This document shows, piece after piece, positions 51,594 through 64,000 of a DNA stretch of 64,000 nt. Location of the stretch: contig CM048554.1 in assembly GCA_026413225.1 (NCBI GenBank), forward strand, positions 77,740,463 through 77,804,462. The letters run 5' to 3'. A program made the translations under genes and the position numbers. Origin of the DNA: Otis tarda. Lineage: Eukaryota > Chordata > Aves > Otidiformes > Otididae. The stretch's first letter is position 1. The number at the start of each line of letters is the position of its first letter. The notes below the pieces were generated by a model, which was given only the letters and a program-made list of their open reading frames with translations, did not search any database and was not told the origin of the DNA.

Positions 51594-51608
51594 CGTGACA
51601 TCTGGTGG
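51594..51608 (-). promoter_or_regulatory. CTCF-like motif
   Basis: On the minus strand the bases read CCACCAGATGTCACG. This fits the CTCF core (CCASYAGRKGGCRSY) except for T instead of G at position 11 and G at the last position. It lies about 1 kb upstream of the ATG5 promoter, between two divergent genes, where an insulator would be plausible. One match of this quality is expected by chance fairly often. Confidence 0.25.
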
Positions 51609-52278
51609 CGACAAGCCAGCATAGCAAGAACATCGCACTACTGAAATTGTAGTGTGTGCCATCCACGTCGGATAAAACTACATTTTATCGGTTTTCTTTC
51701 AAATGTTAACTGCCAAAATACCATTTGTAATACATTTGCTACAGTTGTACGTCTTGCAGCAGAAGAACTCAGCTTTGACAACTGCTAGTGTGTGACGTAC
51801 TAGCAAGGAAGCTCTGATAACAGATCTTCCTTGGAATTATGATATTCCCATCCACCTAAAAAGTCCTGTCCTTCCTGTTCACTCCTGCAGTTGTAGGACA
51901 GCGAGATGGGGATTTGCAGAGCGACAGATGTTCTTTAAAATGTAGAAATTGAATTCACTACGGACTTGTACCCATCAGGCCGATAAGAACTGATCCAGAG
52001 TGATGCTGTGGTACACGGGAGATGTCTCTGGGGGAAGCAGGTACTCCTCACTCTCCCGTGATCATGGTATAAAATCAGACTGTATAAAACCTACTACGGA
52101 AGGAACGGGAAAGGAGAACAATCGGGTACGAGAGAACAGAGAGCTTAAGTGGTTTGATTGTCCTCAAAATCCTCAGAAGAGCATTTACACCCGTGAGCAC
52201 CCAAAGCTTGCGGCGTTAAGCTTCACGGAGCGACTCCTCTGGCGCCTCAGGAGCGGTCCCGGGCCCGAGCTCAGGCCT

Positions 52279-52299
52279 GGGTTTGGGTCTGGGCCCGGG
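52279..52299 (+). promoter_or_regulatory. G-quadruplex motif
   Basis: Four GGG runs (52279, 52285, 52291, 52297) are separated by three-base loops, the classic G3N3 pattern. It lies at the upstream edge of the ATG5 CpG island. Folding is predicted from pattern only. Confidence 0.6.
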
Positions 52300-52605
52300 C
52301 CCGCTCCTCTCAGCTCGCTCAGCTGCAGCCCAGCGACCCCCCGCCTCCGGCCCTGCCGCTGCGGCTCCACCAGCGCGCTCGGGGAGCAGGGCCGGTCGCC
52401 TTCTCGCAAGGCGGGGCGGCGGCAGGACCGGCTCCTTTCCTCCGCGATCGCGGTGCCCGGGCCGGGTGGTGGCGTGACGGGCCCTGCCGCAGGCCGCCCC
52501 AAGGCCCCGCCCCCGCCTCCTTCCCGCCCAGAGACCTCAAACCGGTCCCGCCCCCCCGCGGGCCGCCCCCTCGCCCGGTCTCCTCCGCCACCACCCTCCG
52601 CCCCG

Positions 52606-52620
52606 CTTCCGGCTTCCGGC
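52606..52620 (-). promoter_or_regulatory. Two tandem ETS/GABPA sites
   Basis: CTTCCGG occurs at 52606-52612 and again at 52613-52619, back to back; on the minus strand each reads CCGGAAG, the ETS/GABPA core. Another CGGAAG lies just downstream on the plus strand (about 52649). Tandem ETS sites are typical of TATA-less promoters and often lie close to the start of transcription. Confidence 0.6.
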
Positions 52621-52668
52621 GCCGACTGAAGGGTGGAGAGGTGCCGGGCGGAAGCCGGGCAGCAGACA

Positions 52669-52692
52669 GCGCGTGCGCCTGGGGGCGGGGCT
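52669..52692 (+). promoter_or_regulatory. NRF1-like core followed by GC box
   Basis: GCGCGTGCGC (52669-52678) is, on the opposite strand, GCGCACGCGC, the central part of the NRF1 site, though both outer consensus bases differ. It is followed by GGGGGCGGGGC (52681-52691), an Sp1-type GC box. With the ETS pair just upstream, this marks the likely ATG5 core promoter. Confidence 0.5.
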
Positions 52693-52778
52693 GGGTGGCG
52701 GAGCCGCGGTTCGGTTCCTGCCTGGCGCGCCGCACCCCGCCCCCCGCGCGCGGGCAGGTGGCGCGGGTCGGGACTGAG
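52690..52778 (+). other. ATG5: Probable ATG5 non-coding exon 1
   Basis: Inferred. Vertebrate ATG5 begins with a non-coding exon, the ATG being in exon 2. The best donor downstream of the promoter motifs is GGGACTGAG followed by GTAACG at 52779. The start near 52690 is only a guess from the position of the ETS/NRF1/GC-box cluster. Other donors (for example GTAAAA at 53342 and GTAACA at 53391) are possible alternatives. Confidence 0.4.
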
Positions 52779-53062
52779 GTAACGGCTGCCCCCTGTCCCT
52801 CCACCTCCTCCCGCCCCCCTCGGCGGGGCTGCCTGGGGCGGGACCCTCCTCCCGCGGGGCGCCGCTCGCCCCCGGAGGGCCGGGACCGGGGCGGGGCCGC
52901 TGCGGCCCGCCCCCCGGCCTTGCCGTTGCCCGGGGAGAGCACGCTGGGGCCGCTTCCGTAGCGCTCCTCGTCCGGTGCCGTCGCGGCTGGGCGCCGCCGT
53001 GCCCTGCGTTGCTGATTCACCTCAAGCGGCCGCCTGGGAGGGAGAGAGGGAGGGAGGCAGAG

Positions 53063-53082
53063 GGGCCGGGCCGGGCCGGGCC
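53063..53082 (+). repeat. (GGGCC)4 repeat
   Basis: Four perfect GGGCC units give a G3N2 quadruplex-capable pattern inside the ATG5 CpG island, in the inferred first intron. Confidence 0.85.
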
Positions 53083-53189
53083 GCTGCCCCAAGCCTGCTG
53101 GCGAGTGTGGGGCCAGGGGGGCTGGCGGGGCCCCCGCTGGTCTCAGCGCGGCCGGGGGCGATGCTGGACCCTCAGTGACCACCCTCCAA

Positions 53190-53210
53190 CCCCCCCCCCC
53201 CCCCCCCCCC
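53190..53210 (+). repeat. Poly-C run (21 bases)
   Basis: Twenty-one consecutive cytosines precede AAAACACGG in the ATG5 CpG island, about 500 bases before the start codon. Such runs can form i-motif or, on the other strand, G-quadruplex structures, and are often miscalled or length-variable. Confidence 0.9.
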
Positions 53211-53669
53211 AAAACACGGAGCAGCCCGCGGCCCCGCCGGCGAGAGACCTGCTCGTCCCCGCCGGTGCCCGCCCGCCCTCCTGCGCGTCTGCGGACACCC
53301 GGCTCTGTTGGCTGCCTGTGGGGCCGGGGCCGCTCGCCCCCGGTAAAAGCCGGGGCTTCGGTGGCGAGGGGAGCGGGAGTGACGATAAGGCGGTAACAGG
53401 AAAGGTCCCCTTGCCTCTACGGTTGGGATACAGCCTTAGAAAATGCTCATTTAGTCCTCACCCACCGTGTGTTTGTAGCTGGGGAAGTGTGAACTCGGGA
53501 GGCCTTAACTCATCCCGTTCTTCGTACAAACTGATGCATTTAACGTCGTGGTGACAGCGCTGATCAATGCTTGCAGGAGCGTAGTTGTGGGAGAACCTTG
53601 GACGAAATGTATTTTATTTGCAGTCGTGCTGACTTGTTTCTTTTGGGCATAATGGGGTTACACTTGTAG

Positions 53670-58801
<5,132 letters not shown>

Positions 58802-60179
58802 TGAGTTTGTTTAACTTTGTACCTTTACTAAATTTAACATGGAAAGAGTTATCAAGTTCGGCACAGTGTCAGTGTTTTTCCTAAACTAATCCATTGGGTT
58901 TCAAAGATGGCAAAAGATGAGGAGGTTAAGAAAAGCATGTTGTTTGGGGAAAAACAGAAGAAGGTTTAATATTGAACATATTTTTGATACTTTGTACTTA
59001 TTTTGTACATATTTTGTACTTCCAGTATGTATAAGACAGAGGTTGTGCTGCATCTATTGTTTTTGTTCTAGTTGTTACTGTAATACGAAATGCCTGCATC
59101 TTTGGCTTTACTTGATACACAGGCTCTTGTTGAATTCAAGTAGTTCAACTTTATTGAACAAATTGCTGTTGATTCTATTTTTGTTCTGTCATATGGTGTA
59201 TTAAAAGTATCTTCTTTATTTTTTTCTGAGAGATCAGGGAGTCAGACTGACATTTTATTTACTCTGTTTTATTTACTTAGTTTTCATAAATACTGTTAAT
59301 CAGATTTTGTTTCCTTCTGTTTCTGCCATAAAGAGTTTTAAAGAAAACATTTTAAGAGCTGCAATGTTTGCTAGCTCTGTATTGATAGCATCAGCTCTCC
59401 AGAAAGTATTTAGTATTTTGAATGCTGAAGAGATTTTGTATCTCTTTTTTATTTCCTGTATCATAATAGGAAATAAAACTACCTGTGACTGTTTTAGCTT
59501 CTTGAACCTGGATTGTCTTGTGATTAGCAAGCATCACATCATGGAGTCCCTTTAGGCTTGGTGATGCAGTAGATGTCTTCTAGTCTTTTCTCTGAGTCCA
59601 GCCTAGTGTAAACCTTGAAAATACATAAATAGAAAAGCATAAAACCCAGCTTTTTCACTTTTACAGAACTGGCTGGCAAAACCAGCTTTAGATATCTATT
59701 TAAATTATCTGGAATTTAACAGTAATTGCTTTCTTGGTGTGCCATAGTTAACTTGAGTCGTGGACACCATCTAAATAAACAGCAAGGTACCAAATTTGTC
59801 CCAGTGTATTCGTAATCTTAGGTAGGTAATAGAAGGAAACCATAAGTTTTCACTGAAATTGTAACAAGAAAGGGAAGAGAGGCTTTTTACTCCAGCCAAA
59901 ACCAGATCTGTATTTTCTGTAAGTTTTCAAATACCATGATGTTTAAACTAGAATTTTTTTAAAAATTAAATTACAGAATATAGGTATAGAGTAAAAATAT
60001 ATATTATAATTCTAAAATTAAGTGAAGAGTTAGTAAACTCATTGACCATTGAAATGAAAATGAGTTGAGTTGTTTGAAGAAGATTTTATCTACTTTGTCA
60101 CCTGGATTGCATGATTTGTAACAAATTCACCATGGTGTTGCCCTTACTAGTCTCTCCTCTGATCCTGAACCACAAGATC

Positions 60180-61560
60180 TCAACCAACCTGTTGTCTGTC
60201 CCATTAAGTTTCATCTAAGCTGCTCCCTCACATGGAAGACAACACTCTTCCCTCACCTGCTCTGCCTGTCTTTCCTGAGCAGCTTGTGTCCATCCATCCA
60301 CAACAGCATTCCAGTTGTGCAAGCTCCCTCACCATATCTCAGATAGCCCAACACTGTCGGTTATGTCACTGCATGTGGAGCTCTAGTTTCTCCTGCCTGC
60401 TCCCCCAGCTGTGTGCATTTATGTACATAGGCTTCTGATAGACTCTATTCTACCCACTTTCACAATTTTGAGATCTGCCTTGTAGCTATCACTTTTCACC
60501 ACTTGCTTTCCACCCATGTCTATTAATTTCTACTTGTCTGTGAGTTATTATTCACACTCCTGTTGTTTACGGTCTAAAGCTCTCCTCACCAGGTTGGCCA
60601 ATCTGCAGACAAAGATACTTTGTCGCTCCTTAGCAGTCCTTTATCCCCAAAGAGTTTCCTTTGGGGAAACTGTAAAAGCCAAGTCCTTGTTGTCACACCA
60701 GCTGCACAACCAGTTCTTGACCTGCAGTTATTAACCAGCATTCACACCTCTCTGAGCCTTTCTCCTTCAATGGTGAAATTGTGGAGATGCTACCTTGCCC
60801 CTGGAGCTGTATAGCGACTCTTGATACACTTGAGGGTTCCCTCACAGCCCTTACGGTTTGTGCCCATGTGGCTGAACAGCAAGGGCTAATAAGCCAAGCA
60901 TGAGACAAACCGTGTCCATTTATCTGCAACTTCTTAACAAGCAGCAAACCTCTGCAGGTAGCAAGTCAGACTGCCAGATGGAGGAGGGCTTTATCCTCTA
61001 TATGAGGGAGTCTCCTACTGCTGTGACTGCTTCCTCTTGGTGTGGTTGTGCTGTTCAGGCTGCTCTGATGCTTCCTCAGAACTTCCAGCCCCTTGTCTTC
61101 CATTGAGGCACTGACTGCAGAGGTCACAAGACTCTGGTCTTCCCCATCTTGTGAGTCACCATTCACCACTCCAGTGACTGCAGACCCTGTTTCTGTGCAG
61201 CTGGGACCTCAGGCCCTCATCTCTGCAAGGTCTCAGTGAAGATGCTGTCAGTCTCTTTTTATCTTCCCTGATGTTGTGCAGCTCACTGGCCTCCAGCAGC
61301 ACCTTAACTTGGTAACATAGGTCCTCTACTAATATTCTCCTCTAGGTAAGGACACTTCCTCTGCTTGCCTCAGCCCTTAGGAGAGGTCCCAGTCTCTCCC
61401 GGCAGCTTGAGACCTGGAGGGCTGCAACCTCTCTAAGGAACTCAGCCTCAGTGCAGGCCTTTGATGTGCCACGGGTGCTTTCTTCAGCAGATGCTAGGGG
61501 ACGACACCCTATAGCTAGTTGCAATCCTATTTGAGTGCTTACACATGGCCTTCAGCAGAG
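60180..61560 (-). mobile_element. Probable old CR1 5' half (ORF1-like), antisense
   Basis: GC content rises in this part of the intron. On the minus strand there are blocks resembling the 5' half of avian CR1: 'CAGATTGGCCAACCTGGTGA' followed by 'GGAGAGCTTTAGACC' (about 60610-60575), a 'GTAGGAGACTCCCTCATATA' block (about 61018-60999) and a 'GAGAGGTTGCAGCCCTCCAG' block upstream (61438-61419). Frames are broken. If correct, the element keeps its 5' part and lacks the 3' tail, the opposite of the other short copies. Family assignment is by eye. Confidence 0.5.
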
Positions 61561-62511
61561 TTTCTGTCCCCTTTCTGTGGACTGTGCTCTAGCCTTGCTA
61601 GTCTGAGGCGCCCACTGGATGGATGCTTGACTACTCCTAATCAGGAATCAGTGGAAGACAAAAGGTTGAAGCACCGTTTGATCAGGCATAGTTGATGTGT
61701 TGTTTGAAAATGCTAGTGTTTGCTTAAAAGAACTAAGAAAAATATATTTCTTACTGAATACTAAAGGAAAAGGTGAGGCTATTTTCCGATGCAGACTAAA
61801 TTTCTCTCAATGAGACATTTGTTCACAGAAATACCTAAACACCAGATTTTGGCCACTTGATACACTTAGTACCCCATGTGACTCTGGAGCATAGGATTTT
61901 TTGTCCTGGATTTATCAGTTCACGTGACATGTCTTCCTGAATTACCACAGTAAATTATTCTGGTCTGAAAACTACCTACCAACTCATGCTGTCACTTTCT
62001 GTCCTGGGTTCAGAAAGAAACTGTTAAAAAAGTAGTAATTAATTTTCCTTACTGTCCATCTGTCACTTTCAAAAGGATTTTAAGTACTTAACGTGGTGTT
62101 TTCCAGGACTTCTCTCACACTGTGAAACCACCTTCTGTATAAGAATAAAAGCAGTAATAAATTGACCACGGCTGGAAGTCAAGGTGCTGTTGCACTTCTA
62201 TAGGTTGAAGACTTTCCAGAACCAATCATTATTCTGTCAACTAGTAAAAAAAGATTTGTGGGCTCTGAGATATTCTCTCTTTTTTATTTTTCCCATTATT
62301 TCCTTTGAGAAAGTCCTGCACAGTCTGCCTGCACAGTCCTTGGCCCCCACTCTAGTTAAGACCAGTTTGATTTCAACAACCCAATAATATTTTTTCGAAA
62401 GGATATCTTTCTGGGCCGGACATTTCCCTTAGCTGTTGTTCTGTTTGTTTTTTCTTTTTTAGGGGGGCAAATCTTTCAAGGCTTTAAAGGCCCTCTTGGG
62501 GGTTTTAATGC

Positions 62512-62535
62512 TTTTTTTTTTTTTTTTTTTTTTTT
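62512..62535. repeat. Poly-T run (24 bases)
   Basis: A homopolymer in ATG5 intron 3. On the minus strand it is a poly-A run, but no retrocopy was recognised next to it. Its length may vary or be miscalled. Confidence 0.9.
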
Positions 62536-64000
62536 AAATTATCCTGATTACTGTAGGTTCCAGAGAACATTTGTGTATTTCTTTAATTGCAATGCCTATT
62601 TTTTCAAATAGAATTCATAAATAACATTGCAAAAGAGGACCACTAGAAGCAAGATATTTAATGAGGGAATACAGGCTCATAGCACACGGTGGATATAGGC
62701 TTAAGAATGGAGTGAGGGAATGTTGGGGTTTTTTTTATTTGTTTTAATTCCATGTACAGATTGACAAATCCTCTTTTCTTCTCAGTTTCTTTCTTTGTGC
62801 CTCCCTTAATTCTCTATCCTGGTTAAGAAACCAGGTTTTATTATGAGGGAAATGAATAGCTTTAGTATTGTTATATGGAGTGCTATGGTTTCCAGACTCT
62901 TAAAAAATGCTTGTAAATATATCTCAAAAATAGGTAAAAGACAACATTATATACAGGCATTACTTAAGGCTTCTGTTGGCTTCAGATTAAATGCTTGTCT
63001 GTGAGAACTGGAATTTGAAGCAGGATATGTCTTGTATCTCAGGATTGCTTCGCTCCTGTTGTGAACTTTAGTCTTAATGGAAGGCTGCACTTCTGAATAG
63101 AAAACTATTTTTCTCATGGTCTACTGTCTTCATTAATCTCATGTGTTCTGCTATGTAGAACAACATGAATTTAAGGCTGGCCTCTTTCAAAATAAAACCA
63201 TATGTCAACTGTACAAAGCACAAGGATTCTACTGAAGAAAGCTTGAGTAGATGAACTTCATCTTGTAATCTGAACTAGACAGAAAATATAGAAGTAGGCT
63301 AAGAACTTATGCACCTTTTTTTTTTTGTAGCTAGCTGTTTTGTTGTATAAATTGAAAGTAACTGAAAGTCATTGTTTGTGTTCATCTTATTAAAGGAAAT
63401 CTGATTTTTGTTACTTAGCTCAGCTGAAAAACCACTCTCTCATGGAGCTCTTGCTGAATCCCTGTTGAAATACTCAAGACATGATTGGCAGTTAGTAGTG
63501 AAAAGTCTTAATATTAAAAAAACTTGAGCATTAGTTGTGAATCAGGATAAATCTGGATATGTGTGGTCTATATTCTTTATTTCCTTTGTCAGGAAAACAC
63601 AATTCTAGATACTTTCTTTATATTTCCACCTATTCTTTCTTTTAAGAAGTTACAAATTAAATAGGTAAGCTCAAGAATTGTAGTACTGTTTTGGTTTGGT
63701 TTTTATTTTGCTGTAGTGGTGACTGTTTCAGCTTTGGAGTTAGCTCACCCGTAGAGGGTGCTAAAACACTGTTGTGTGAGAGTTTAGCAGGTCAGGAAAT
63801 TGGCTTGGCACAGGTGCTCTTAGAGCAATGTTCTCAGTTACTGCTCTCTGGGCTTTCAGAACTTATGTACGCGCTTGGCTCTGCATCCTATGATCAGTCT
63901 CATTTAATTCAGTGAAGCTACTGAGTTTACAGTTAAGTGTGTCCTTATCTTTCTATAGAATGAAAAGTTAGTAAGCTCCTTTAGTTAAGATTTTTGAAAG

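Larger units (their letters stand above)
46651..52190. other. Intergenic region, right half
   Basis: AT-rich unique DNA between the old CR1 body and the ATG5 CpG island. It contains a short CR1 tail at 49215-49287, a patch of overlapping open frames at 50440-51110 and a CTCF-like sequence at 51594-51608. No exon or RNA gene was recognised. The 78-codon frame at 46802-47038 has no identifiable motif. Confidence 0.5.
52190..53410 (+). promoter_or_regulatory. ATG5: CpG island: ATG5 promoter
   Basis: A dense CpG island begins near 52190 and fades near 53410, ending about 300 bases before the ATG5 start codon. ETS, NRF1-like and GC-box matches cluster at 52606-52692, typical of TATA-less housekeeping promoters and suited to an autophagy core gene. 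The long open frames on both strands in the island (up to 297 codons) arise from its GC-rich composition, and none has a recognised domain. Confidence 0.88.

Noticed and set aside
52000-53554. Frames of 181-297 codons on both strands in the ATG5 CpG island
   Set aside because: Same composition effect; no conserved motif and no splice logic, and they span the promoter motifs.
58917-59204. 95-codon Cys-rich plus-strand frame in ATG5 intron 3 as an extra exon
   Set aside because: No clear flanking splice sites in phase and no similarity to ATG5. The repeated TTTTGTAC motifs suggest low-complexity intron.

Overview
The window is vertebrate nuclear DNA, almost certainly from a bird. The evidence is at least a dozen CR1-type LINE copies of different ages, many ending in the avian CR1 3' tail (tandem copies of ATTCTATG), one LTR of a type I recognise from avian genomes, GT-AG splice sites, very low coding density, and two CpG islands. 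No bacterial, plasmid or phage content is visible. I found no undescribed gene system. What can be supported is two divergently oriented genes and their promoters.

Left part (1-37 kb): the 5' end of a minus-strand gene that I assign to CRYBG1 (AIM1). Coding exon 1 lies in a CpG island (36471-36715) and exon 2 at 3273-3402, separated by an intron of about 33 kb. Both exons have consensus splice sites and their phases fit exactly. The rest of the gene, including the beta/gamma-crystallin repeats, would lie beyond the left edge. The big intron holds most of the CR1 copies, one LTR and simple repeats.

Middle part (about 37-52.6 kb): intergenic DNA with an old, long CR1 body (about 45.05-46.65 kb), smaller CR1 remnants and a possible CTCF-like site. 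No convincing gene was seen.

Right part (52.2-64 kb): the 5' end of ATG5 on the plus strand. A second CpG island carries tandem ETS sites, an NRF1-like core and a GC box, with a probable non-coding exon 1. The ATG-bearing exon (53717-53824) and the next coding exon (58673-58800) follow; together they encode residues 1-78 and part of codon 79 of the autophagy protein. The window ends inside the next intron, which contains an old antisense CR1 5' segment.

The head-to-head order of CRYBG1 and ATG5 matches human 6q21 as I recall it. The two genes are not known to act in one pathway. Most open frames over 60 codons are chance frames, shadows in GC-rich islands or decayed CR1 coding sequence. Homology statements come from recognising sequences by eye and memory; no search was run.
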